NCBI GenBank assembly: GCA_020205615.1
Contig: CM035165.1
Coordinates: forward strand, 87,234,005-87,298,004
Direction of reading: 5' to 3'
Length of the DNA stretch: 64,000 bases
DNA from: Panax quinquefolius
Taxonomy: Eukaryota > Streptophyta > Magnoliopsida > Apiales > Araliaceae
Under the pieces are notes generated by a model. The model did no database searches. It had not been told where the DNA came from and saw only the letters and a list, made by a program, of their open reading frames with translations. Below are positions 46,098-58,343 of the stretch, piece by piece; the stretch's first letter is position 1, and every line of letters starts with the position of its first letter. The position numbers were made by a program, and so were the translations under genes.

Positions 46098-47968
46098 TGA
46101 AAGTAGTATGCACACAAGCCAATCATGTTTGATGATAAAGCATATACTATGTAACAATCTTATTCATTTATTAATAAAAAGTATTAATTTATTAAAGGCT
46201 TTTTAATTATCTACATGATGCTATTTTATAATATGTGATAAACCCATAGTTTTAAGCAATGATTTTAGAATAATGATGATGATCATTCTAATGAGATCTA
46301 AATTCTTAGAAAGCTTAAAACTAAAATAGTTCCCAATCATTGGATTACTAAATTGGGGATTAGTGAATCCGGGATAGATTGGGTACATACGTTAACTTTC
46401 TCATTGGATGAGGATAATTGATCTCATGATCATTTGTGTGGAGACACTAAAAGCAAGTATGTAGGTGCTTATTAGAGAATAAGTTCACTTTGAGCGTTGG
46501 CTCGCTAAGGAATACCTAATGGAGTTTTACTTGCTGTCAATAATAGGAATTCTGTAGTGATATAGTAGTACAAGTGATCCTTGGACTTGAGATCATCATA
46601 GTATCTTGTGTATGATGAGTTATACTTTGACTTATTCCTTAAGACCCTTAAGCGTATATCAAAGGGTATGCTTGGGTATAATAAGTTGTACATAGAGATA
46701 ATGTATGATCAATAAAGAATCTACCACTTCTATTAAAAAGAGAAATGTCCTAAGTGATTTGATAAATGACAACCCAAGAGTCTTGGCAAAGCGTAATGAA
46801 ATTAGAAAGGAGTTTCTAATTTGCATTATTTGGAGTTGTGCATTTAAGAGTCGAAATACATATAATTAAATAAAATAAGACTTGTGACAGTAATTCCATG
46901 TCTTATATTTAATTGGGACATTGTATGGTGGAAGGATTGAATTGTCGGTAACTATTTACTCAAAGGTTCTTTAATGATTAATGTTGAAATCTATATTATC
47001 CGGAAAGTCGTTGATCGCTAGGAGGCTTATCCCTATTATAGAATAAATATTATTTATTTAAATAAATTAATTGTTTAATTTATTTATTTAAATAAGATTA
47101 GAATTGTTCAAATTGATTTATTCACAATGGGTTTAATATGGAGAACCTAAAGGGTCACACCATAAAAAAGAAGAATAATTATTTAAGAAGTTAATGGCAT
47201 AATCGTAATAATATGTTAAGTATATTTAATTTAATCTATGGTGATAGAATAAATTAAATAGCTTAATATTTATTATTTAATATTTTAGAAATATTAAATA
47301 TAAATTAATAAGAGGAGTCTTATTAATATTATTACAATTATTATTATTATTTTAATTTCTAAAAGAGTTTAGGAATTAATTTAATATAAGTACTCTCATT
47401 TATTCCTAATAGGATTAGGAGGAAAATTAGTTAAAGGAGTTTAATTAATTATCCCTAATAAGATTAGGGGAGCCCATTTAATTAAAAGAGTTTAATTAAA
47501 ATAATACCTTATTTTTTATTAAATAAGGTTACGATATAAATATAAGAGAGAGTCTTATATCGGATATTAAGAGTGCGTAATTATTCTAATAGTTGGGATA
47601 GTACGTTCCTTTTCTATAGAGATTGAAAACTAGGGTTTGAGCCAAATACCCATCTTCTTGAATTCTTATTATTCCACTGTGGATCACCTCTGAGAGCCAA
47701 ACACTTGGGTGGCTAACGTTGATCGAAAGGAAGGAACCAAACCGGTGCATTCAAGTTGAACGCGAAAAGAATTGGAGGTGAACTTGTACCTGAGGAAACT
47801 CGGATCTTCAAGGGTATGATTCTTGTTCTTCAATTTTTCGTTTAATTAATAATTGTGCATAAAGGGTGATCCGGGTTTATGGTTTGTAAAATTTTAAAAC
47901 TCTGATTTTACACGTTTCCGCTTACTTTGAGCAATTTGATTGCGCACATGAATATTACAAACCTAACA
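46098..47968 (+). repeat. Copia LTR 3
   Basis: This 1871-bp LTR ends ACCTAACA, followed by the right GAAAT. It has private changes through its length, such as AAACTCTGATTTT and TTGCGCACATG near the right end. Confidence 0.9.
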
Positions 47969-49369
47969 GAAATATGATTCTACAAACTAAACCCTATTTT
48001 GACTCTAGATGAGGAATCCCGTTTAAAAATATTCGCTATGATAGGACGTTGGAACTTTCTGATGCGACAGTTGCAGTAGCATTTTCAGCCATTGCCTGAC
48101 CTAGTGGTACAAAAAATAGTGGGTCCTCATGTGCGCTTTTGAGTTGATCACCATAACCAACAGATTCAACACGAAAAAGGCAGTATTATGCTTGTGCCAC
48201 TTCGTATTAGGATTGAATCTCATGTGGCCCGAGAGGGCTTGTAGGTTAGAAAAGGGTTATGTCAAATATAACACTCCCAAACCATAACTAGTGACAGCAA
48301 AACAACTGCGTTGGTATGAGATTAGAGTTGTTTTTCGTTCCCGTTACTCCAATTATTTTTAGTAATGTGCTAGTTATGTGCATTTTAATTACGATATAGT
48401 TGTCAATTTGACTATATATAATTGAAGTCTTGACACTTGAAGTCTCTCTTGTCGCTTAGTACTACCCTTTTGGACCTTTTTATTTTTAAAAGATAATTAT
48501 ACCATATTATTTAAAGTGCTCATGATCATCACATTAGTTGAGATTGAAAAATATCTACTCAACAATAAAAAATCTCTAGTTGTGGCGGTAGTATAACTAT
48601 ATTGGCATCAGCATTAGGGTTGTTTTGTTTTTTCCCTTGACGTGCCATTGATCTCAAAGTGGACAAGAGATTTTGGACAAAACAAAAGGGGCAGGAAAAT
48701 AAGATAGATGGTAGGGCAAAATGAAAATGTGAGGAACAGATCTATATCAGTCCAAAGTATATATAGAGGTGACAATGAGGTAAAATATATATTAATTTCA
48801 CATTCCTTATTAATATCAGTAGTACTCCTATAAGGAACCAACCTGGATCATAATATTGGGTTACTTTGGCAAGCTGATTTCAAGCACTTCATAATGATGA
48901 TGCACTTAATTAGTGTAATCTTTTACAATTAATCTCCAATAAAGAAGTAAATATTTAATTTATTATAAATAATTTCTTCATGTCCATTTTTTGGATAAAT
49001 TAAAGAAGAAAAGCAAATTTTAGAGCACACAAGCGCCATTGGAATAAGTCGATTAGTATTCGTTGAATTAGTATATTTACTCTGATAGTATAAATATTAT
49101 TTGGCAGATAATAGCCTTCAGCCATACATTTTCATTAAATATATTTATAACTATGACACATATTACAAGACTTTTGAATTTATAAAGAAAAACAAACCAT
49201 TCACTGGAAAATTTAGTATATGCCTGGTATACACCTTGTTAGGTATATGACTTTTTTGAACAACAAAGTTGCCACGCGCGCGGTATGAAAGTCATCCCTA
49301 AGTTTTATTTTTTGTCAATTATGTTATTTGGACAAAACTCCCCTCAATTGAGGCATAAATAGATTTATT

Positions 49370-49458
49370 ATGGGCAAAAAGGTCAATAAACTATCTCAAA
49401 TTAAAACAAATCTAAAATTTGAATTTTAATAATACTATTTAGGAAAAATAATAGTTTA

Positions 49459-49509
<51 letters not shown>

Positions 49510-51099
49510 TATTCCAAAATAGAGTAAAATTTCATAAAATATTTATTTAGAAAAAAATTAATTTAGAAAGATTAATATTATATGTGAGAAATTGGAGAAA
49601 ATTTTGTCCAAGTAATAGAATAGAAAAAATTGACTTCTTATATATCTAGATGATCCAATTGACGAAAAATGAACTTTGGGGGAAGAAGCACATTTACATC
49701 TTATTTGAAAAAAAAGATATGAGATAGTGAAATATGATTCTACAAACTAAACCCTATTCAGACTCTAGAGGAGGAATCTCGTTTAAAAAGTATTCGATAT
49801 CAGTTGTAGTAGCATTCTCAGCCATTGCCTGATATAGTGGCACAACCAATAGTGGATCCTCATGTGCGCTTTTGGCGTGATCACCCTAACCAAAAAATTC
49901 AACACGAAAAAAGGCAGTATTAAGCTTGTGCTACTTCGTATTAGGATGGGATCTCATGTGGCTCGAGATGGCTTGCAGGTTAGAAAAGGGTTATGTCAAA
50001 TATAACACTCCCAAACCATAACTAGTGATGGCAAAACAACTGCGTTGGCATGACCATTATAATTGTTTTTTGTTCCCATTACTCAAATTATTTTTAGTAA
50101 TGTTCTAGTTATGTGCATTTTAATTATGATATAGTTGTCAATTTGACTATATATAATTGAAGTCTTGACACTTGAAGTCTCTCTTATCGCTTAGTACTAC
50201 CCTTTGGGACCTTTTTATTTTTAAAAGATAATTATACCCTTAGTTGAGATTGAAAAAAATCTACCCAACAATATAAAATCACCGGTTGTTACGGTAGTAT
50301 AACTATATTGGCATCAGCATTAGGGTTGTTTTGTTTTTTCCCTTGACGTGCCATTGATCTCAAAGTGGACAAGAGATTTTGGACATAACAAAAGGGGCAG
50401 GAAAATAAGATAGATGGTAGGGCAAAATGAGAATGTGAGGAACAGATCTATATCAGTCCGATCCAAAGTATATATAGAGGTGACAATGAGGTAAAATATA
50501 TATTAATTTCAAATTCCTTATTAATATCAGTAGTACTCCTGCAAGGAACCAACCTGGATCATAATATTGGGTTACTTTGGCAAGCTGATTTCAAGCACTT
50601 CATAATGCTGATGCACTTAATTAGTGTAATCTCTTAGAATTAATTTCCAATAAAGAAGAAAATATTTAGTTTATTATAAATAATTTCTTCATGTCCATTT
50701 TTTGGATAAATGAAATAAGAAAAGCAAATTTTAGAGCACACAAGTGCCATTGGAATAAGTCGGTTAGTATTCGTTGAATTAGTATATTTACTCTGATAGT
50801 ATAAATATTATTTGGCAGATAATAGCCTTCAGCCATACATTTTCATTATATATATATATTTATAACTGTGACACATATTGCAAGACTAAACAAACCCTTC
50901 ACTGGCAAATTTGCTATATGCCTGGTATACACCTTGTTAGGTATAAGACTTTTTTGAACAACAAAGTTGCCACGTGCGCGGTATGAAAGTCATCCCTAAG
51001 TTTTATTTTTTGTTAATTAAGTTTTCTAAGTGGCTGATTTCTGTCAATTATGTTTTTTTGACAAAACTCCTCTCAATTGAGGCATAAATAGATTTATTA
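49370..51099. repeat. Tandem unit 5
   Basis: This 1730-bp unit has a zinc-finger relic at about 49800-50015. It has a short deletion around 50238, where the TTATTATTTAAAGTGCACAT segment of other units is missing. Confidence 0.88.
49459..49512. repeat. TA/CA microsatellite, unit 5
   Basis: A TA run passes into a short ACACAC and back to TA at the standard unit position. Confidence 0.85.
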
Positions 51100-52937
51100 G
51101 GGGCAAAAAGGTCAAAAAACTATCTCAAATTAAAACAAGTCTAATATTTGAATTTTAATAATACTATTTAGGAAAAATAAAAGTTTAGAATATATATATA
51201 CATATATATATTTATATATATTCAAAAATAGAGTAAAATTTCGTAAAATATTTATATAGAAAAAATTAATTTAGAAAGATTAATATTATATGTGAGAAAT
51301 TGGATAAAATTTGGTCCAAGTAATAAAATAGAAAAAATTGACTTCTTATATCTTGATGATCCAATTGGCGAAAAATGAACTTTGGGGGAGGAAGCTCGTT
51401 TACATCTAATTTGAAAAAAAAGGATATTAGATAGTTAAATATGATTCTACAAACTAAACCCTATTCAGACTCTAGAGGAGGAATCTCGTTTAAAAATATT
51501 CGCTATGATAGGACGTTGGAACCTTCTGATGCGACAGTTGCAGTACCATTCTCAGCCATTGTCTGACCTAGTGGCACAACCACTGTAGCATTCTCAGCCA
51601 TTGCCTGACCTAGTGGCACAACCAATAGTGGGTCCTCATGTGCGCTTTTGGCTTGATCACCATAACCAACAAATTCAACACCAAAAAAGGCAAAAGGGGT
51701 ATTAAGCTTGTGCCGCTTCGTATTAGGATGGGATCTCATGTGGCCCGAGAGAGCTTTCAGGTTAGAAAAGGGTTATGTCAAATATAACACTCCCAAACCA
51801 TCAGTAGTGACGGCAAAACAGATGCATTGGCATGACAATTAGAGTTGTTTTTTTGTTCCCATTACTCCATTTATTTTTAGTAATGTGCTAGTTATGTGCA
51901 TTTTAATTACGATATAGTTGTCAATTTGACTATATATAATTGAAGTCTTGACACTTGAAGTCTCTCTTGTCGCTTAGTACTACCCTTTGGGACCTTTTTA
52001 TTTTTAAAAGATAATTATACCCTTATTATTTAAAGTGCACATGATCATCACATTAGTTGAGATTGAAAAATATCTACTCAACAATAAAAAATCACCGGTT
52101 GTCATGACGGTAGTATAACTATATTGGCATCAACATTAGGGTTGTTTTGTTTTTTCCCTTGACGTGCCATTGATCTCAAAGTGGACAAGAGATTTTGGAC
52201 ATAACAAAAGGGGCAGGAAAATAAGATAGATGGTAGGGCAAAATGAGAATGTGAGGAACATATCTATATCAGTCCAAAGTATATATAGAGGTGACAATGA
52301 GGTAAAATATATATTAATTTCACATTCCTTATTAATATCAGTAGTACTCCTACAAGGAACCAACCTGGATCATAATATTGGGTTACTTTGGCAAGCTGAT
52401 TTCAAGCACTTCATAATGATGATGCACTTAATTAGTGTAATCTTTTAGAATTAATCTCCAATAAAGAAGTAAATATTTAGTTTATTATAAACTATTTCTT
52501 CATGTCCATTTTTTGGATAAATTAAAGAAGAAAAGCAAATTTTAGAGCACACAAGTGCCATTGGAACAAGTCGGTTAGTATTCGCTGAATTAGTATATTT
52601 ACTCTGATAGTATAAATATTATTTGGCAGATAATAGCCTTCAGCCATACATTTTCATTAAATATATTTATAACTGTGACGCATATTGCAAGACTTTTGAA
52701 TTTATAAAGAAAAACAAACCCTTCATTGGCAAATTTGGTATATGCCTAGTATACACCTTGCTAGGTATATGACTATTTTTGGTATATGACTTTTTTGAAC
52801 AACAAAGTTGCCACGCGCGCGGTATGAAAGTCATCCCTAAGTTTTATTTTTTTAATTAAGTTTTCTAAGTGGTTGATTTCTGACAATTATGTTATTTGGA
52901 CAAAACTCCCCTCAATTGAGGCATAAATAGATTTATT
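51100..52937. repeat. Tandem unit 6
   Basis: This 1838-bp unit has only a short, interrupted TA tract (51189-51220). An internal duplication of about 41 bp lies in the zinc-finger relic (see 51503-51775). Confidence 0.88.
51503..51775 (-). pseudogene. C2H2 zinc-finger relic, unit 6, with internal duplication
   Basis: The minus-strand frame MRSHPNTKRHKLNTPFAFF, then EFVGYGDQAKSAHEDPLLV, stays open to 51503. The tail block VVPLGQAMAENAT is present twice, the second as VVPLGQTMAENGT, because about 41 bp of DNA (51546-51627) is duplicated in frame. Upstream of HMRSH the second Cys codon reads TGA and one base is missing, so no zinc finger could form. Confidence 0.6.
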
Positions 52938-53019
52938 AGGGGCAAAAAGGTCAAAAAACTATCTCAAATTAAAACAAATCTAATATTTGAATTTTAATAA
53001 TACTATTTAGGAAAAATAA

Positions 53020-53058
<39 letters not shown>

Positions 53059-54696
53059 AAATAGAATAAAATTTCATAGAATATTTATATAGAAAAAATT
53101 AATTTAGAAAGATTAATATTATATGTGAGAAATTGGATAAAATTTGGTTCAAGTAATAAAATAGAAAGAATTGACTTCTTATATCTTAATGATCCAATTG
53201 GCAAAAATGAACTTTGGGGGAGGAAGCTCGTTTACATTTTATTTGAAAAAAAAAAGATATTAGATAGTGAAATATGATTCTACAAACTAAACCCTATTCA
53301 GACTCTAGAGGAGGAATCTCGTTTAAAAATATTTGCTATGATAGGACGTTGGAACCTTCTAATGAGACAGTTGCAGTAGCATTCTCAGCCATTGCCTGAC
53401 CTAGTGGCACAACCAATAGTGGGTCCTCATTTGCGCTTTTGGTTTGATCACCATAACCAACAGATTCAATGCGAAAAAAAGGCAAAAGGGGTATTAAGCT
53501 TGTACCACTTCGTATTAGGATGGAATCTCATGTGGCCCGAGAGGGCTTGCAGGTTAGAAAAGGGTTATGTCAAATATAACACTCCCAAACCATCACTAAT
53601 GACGGCAAAACAGCTGCGTTGGCGTGACCATTAGAGTCTTTTTTTGTTCCCGTTACTCCAATTATTTTTAGTAATGTGCTAGTTATGTGCATTTTAATTA
53701 CGATATAGTTGTCAATTTGACTATATATAATTGAAGTCTTAACACTTGAAGTCTCTCTTGTTGCTTAGTACTACCCTTTGGGACATTTTTATTTTTAAAA
53801 GATAATTTTAAAGTGCACATCATCATCACATTAGTTGAGATTGAAAAATATCTACTCAACAATATAAAAATCACCGGTTGTGACGGTAGTATAACTATAT
53901 TGGCATCAGCATTAGGGTTGTTTTGTTTTTTCCCTTGACGTGCCATTGATCTCAAAGTGGACAAGAGATTTTCGACATAACAAAAGGGCAAGAAAATAAG
54001 ATAGATGGTAGGGCAAAATGAGAATGTGAGGAACAGATCTATATTAGTCCAAAGTATATATAGAGGTGACAATGAGGTAAAATATATATTAATTTAACAT
54101 TCCTTATTAATATCAATAGTACTTCTATAAGGAACCAACCTGGATCATAATATTGGTTTACTTTGGCAAGCTGATTTCAAGCAATTCATAATACTGATGC
54201 AGTTAATTAGTGTAATCTTTTACAATTAATCTCCAATAATGAAGTAAATATTTAGTTTACTATAAATAATTTCTTCATGTCCATTTTTTGGATAAATTAA
54301 AGAAGAAAAGCAAATTTTAGAGCACACAAGCGTCATTGGAACAAGTCGGTTGTATTAGCTGAATTAGTATATTTACTCTGATAATATAAATATTATTTGG
54401 CAGATAATAGCCTTTAGCCATACATTTTCATTAAATATATTTATAATTGTGACACATATTGCAAGACTTTTGAATTTATAATGAAAAACAAACCCTTCAC
54501 TGGCAAATTTAGTATATGCCTGGTATACACCTTGTTAGGTATATGACTTTTTTGAACAACAATGTTGCCACGCGCGCGGTATGAAAGTCATCCCTAAGTT
54601 TTATTTTTTGTTAATTTAGTTTTCTAAGTGGCTGATTTCTGTCAATTATGTTATTTGGACAAAACTCCCCTCAATTGAGGCATAAATAAATTTATT
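52938..54696. repeat. Tandem unit 7
   Basis: This 1759-bp unit has a TA run at 53023-53054 and a zinc-finger relic at about 53360-53580. A small deletion removes the ACCCTTATTATT segment near 53806. Confidence 0.88.
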
Positions 54697-54787
54697 AGGG
54701 GCAAAAAGGTCAATAAACTATCTCAAATTAAAACAAATATAAAATTTGAATTTTAATAATACTATTTAGGAAAAATAAAAGTTTAGA

Positions 54788-54821
<34 letters not shown>

Positions 54822-56496
54822 TCCAAAATAGAGTAAAATTTCATAAAATATTTATATAGAAAAAATTAATTTAGAAAGATTAATATTATATGTGAGAAAT
54901 TGGATAAAATTTGATCCAGGTAATAGAATAGAAAATTTTGACTTCTTATATCTTGATGATCCCATTAACAGAAATTGAAATTTGGGGGAGGAAGCTCGTT
55001 TACATCTTATTTGAAAAAAAAAATATTAGATAATGAAATAAGATTCTACAAACTAAACCCTATCCAGACTCTAGAGGAGGAATCTCGTTTAAAAATATTA
55101 GCTATGATAGGACGTTGGAACCTTCTGATGTGACAGTTGCAATAGCATTCTCAGCCATTGTCTGATCTAGTGGCACAACTAATAGTGGGTCCTCATGTGC
55201 GCTTTTGGCTTGATCACCATAACCAACAAATTCAACACGAAAAAAGGCAAAAGGGGTATTAAGCTTGTGCCGCTTCGTATTAGGATGGGATCTTATGTGG
55301 CCCAAGAGGGTTTTCAGGTTAGAAAAGGGTTATGTCAAATATAACACTCCCAAACCGTCACTAGTGACGGCAAAACAGCTGCGTTGGCATGACAATTAGA
55401 GTTGTTTTTTTGTTCCCATTACTCCAATTATTTTTAGTAATGTGCTGGTTATGTGCATTTTAATTACGATATAGTTGTCAATTTGACTATACGTAATTGA
55501 TGTTTTGACACTTGAAGTCTCTCTTGTCGCTTAGTACTACCCTTTAGGACCTTTTTATTTTTAAAAGATAATTATACCCTTATTATTTAAAGTGCACATG
55601 ATCATCACATTAGTTGAGATTGAAAAAATCTACTCAACAATAAAAAATTACTGGTTATCATGATGGTAGTATAACTATGTTGGCATCAACATTAGGGTTG
55701 TTTTGTTTTTTCCCTTGACGTGTCATTGATCTCAAAGCGGACAAGAAATTTTGGACATAACAAAAGGGGCAGGAAAATAAGATAGATGGTAGGGCAAAAT
55801 GAGAATGTGAGGAACATATCTATATCAGTCCAAAGTATATGTAGAGGTGACAATGAGGAAAAATATATATTAATTTCACATTCCATATTAATATCAGTAG
55901 TATTTCTACAAGGAACCAACCTGGAACATAATATTGGTTTACTTTGGCAAGCTGATTTCAAGCACTTCATAATACTGATGCACTTAATTAGTGTAATCTT
56001 TTATAATTGATCTCCAATAATGAAGTAAATATTTAGTTTACTATAAATAATTCTTCACGTCCATTTTTTGGATAAATTAAAGAAGAAAAGCAAATTTTAG
56101 AGCACACAAGCGCCATTGGAACAAATCGGTTAGTATTCGCTGAATTAGTATATTTACTCTGATAATATAAATATTATTTGGTAGATAATAGCCTTTAGCC
56201 ATACATTTTCATTAAATATATTTATAATTGTGTCACATATTGCAAGACCTTTGAATTTATAATGAAAAACAAACCCTTCACTAGCAAATTTGGTATATGC
56301 CTGGTATACACCTTGTTAGGTATATGACTTTTTTTGGTATATGACTTTTTTGAACAACGAAGTTGCTTGCCCATATGCATTTAAAAGTCATCCCTAAGTT
56401 TTATTTTTTGTTAATTAAGTTTTCTAAGTGGCTGATTTCTGTCAATTATGTTATTTGGACAAAACTCCCCTCAATTGAGGCATACATAGATTTATT
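54697..56496. repeat. Tandem unit 8
   Basis: This 1800-bp unit has a TA/TG run at 54788-54822. Its zinc-finger tail is open on the minus strand at 55102-55305. Confidence 0.88.
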
Positions 56497-56584
56497 AGGG
56501 GCAAAAAGGTCAATAAACTATCTCAAATTAAAACAAATATAAAATTTGAATTTTAATATTACTATTTAGGAAAATAAAAGTTTG

Positions 56585-56676
<92 letters not shown>

Positions 56677-58343
56677 CACAATATAGTAAAATTTCATAAA
56701 ATATTTATTTAGAAAAAATTAATTAAGAAAGATTAATATTATATGTGAGAAATTGGATAAAATTTGTTCCAAGTAATAGAATAGAAAATTTTGACTTCTT
56801 ATATCTTGATGATCCAATTGACGAAAAATGAACTTTAGGGGAGGAAGCTCGTTTACATCTTATTTGAAAAAAAAGGATATTAGATAGTGAAATATGATTC
56901 TACAAACTAAACCTATTCAGACTCTAGAGGAGGAATCTCGTTTAAAATTATTCGCTATGATAGGACGTTGGAACCTTCTGATGTGACAGTTGCAGTAGCA
57001 TTCTCAGCCATTGCCTGATCTAGTGGCACAACCAATCGTGGGTCCTCATGTGCTCTTTTGGCTTGATCACCTTAACCAACAAATTCAACACGAAAAAAGG
57101 CAAAAGGGGTATTAAGCTTGTGTCTCTTCATATTAGAATGAGATCTCATGTGGCCCGAGAGGGGTTTCAGGTTAGAAAAGGGTTACGTCAAATATAACAC
57201 TCCCAAACCATCACTAGTGACGGCAAAATAGTTGCGTTGGCATGACAATTTGAGTTATTTTTTTGTTCCCGTTACAGAAATAATTTTTAGTAATGTGCTA
57301 GTTATGTGCATTTTAATTACGATATAGTTGTCAATTTGACTATATATAATTGAAGTCTTGACACTTGAAGTCTCTCTTGTCGCTTAGTACTACCCTTTGG
57401 GACCTTTTTATTTTTAAAAGATAATTATACCCTTATTATTTAAAGTGCACATGATCATCACATTAGTTGAGATTGAAAAATATCTACTTAACAATAAGAA
57501 ATCACCGGTTGTCATGACGATAGTACAACTCAATTGGCATCAACATTAGGGTTGTTTTGTTTTTTCCGTTGACGTGCCATTGATCTCAAAATGGACAAGA
57601 GATTTTGGACATAACAAAAGGGGCAGGAAAATAAGATAGATGGTAGGGCAAAATGAGAATGTGAGGAACATATCTATATCAATCCAAAGTATATATAGAG
57701 GTGACAATGAGGTAAAATATATATTAATTTCACATTCCTTATAAGTATCAGTAGTACTCCTACAAGGAACCAACCTGGATCATAATATTGGGTTACTTTG
57801 GCATGCTGATTTCAACCACTTCATAATGCTGATGCACTTAATTATCTTTAAGAATTAATCTCCAATAAAGAAGTATATATTTAGTTTATTATAAATAATT
57901 TCTTCATGTCCATTTTTTGGATAAATTAAAGAAGAAAAGCAAATTTTAGAGCACACAAGCGCCATTGGAATAAGTCGGTTAGTATTCGCTAAATTAGTAT
58001 ATTTACTCTGATAGTATAAATATTATTTGACAGATAATAGCCTTCAGCCATACATTTTCATTAAATATACTTATAAGTGTGACATATACTGCAAGACTAT
58101 TTAATTTATAAAGAAAAACAAACCCTTCACTGGCAAATTTGGTATATGCCTGGTATACACCTTGTTAGGTATATGACTTTTTTTGGTATATGACTTTTTT
58201 GAACAACAAAGTTGCCACGCGCGCGGTATGAAAGTCATCCCTAAGTTTTATTTTTTGTTAATTAAGTTTTCTAAGTGGCTGATTTCTTTCAATTATGTTA
58301 TTTGGACAAAACTCCCCTCAATTGAGGCATAAATAGATTTATT
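56497..58343. repeat. Tandem unit 9
   Basis: This 1847-bp unit owes its length largely to the big microsatellite at 56586-56674. The zinc-finger relic is at about 56975-57205. Confidence 0.88.
56586..56674. repeat. Compound TA-CA-TA microsatellite, unit 9
   Basis: About 30 bp of TA is followed by about 26 bp of AC and about 34 bp of AT. It is the longest and most complex version of the unit's microsatellite. Confidence 0.92.

Larger units (their letters stand above)
31920..47968 (+). mobile_element. Copia tandem: LTR-internal-LTR-internal-LTR, 16 kb
   Basis: Three LTRs (31920-33778, 38999-40865, 46098-47968) alternate with two near-identical internal regions (33779-38998 and 40866-46097). 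The outermost edges carry one exact 5-bp target duplication, GAAAT (31915-31919 and 47969-47973), and no duplication surrounds the middle LTR. One insertion therefore occurred, followed by duplication through unequal exchange between LTRs, or a tandem copy inserted whole. Protein remnants in the order gag, protease, integrase, reverse transcriptase, RNase H identify Ty1/copia. Both internals share the same large losses in pol, so the parent was already defective. Confidence 0.9.
31576..49369. repeat. Tandem unit 4 (with copia tandem inside)
   Basis: The unit's own sequence is 31576-31919 and 47974-49369. The copia insertion lies in its GATAGTGAAATATGATTC stretch. The zinc-finger relic follows at about 48055-48275. 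Confidence 0.85.
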
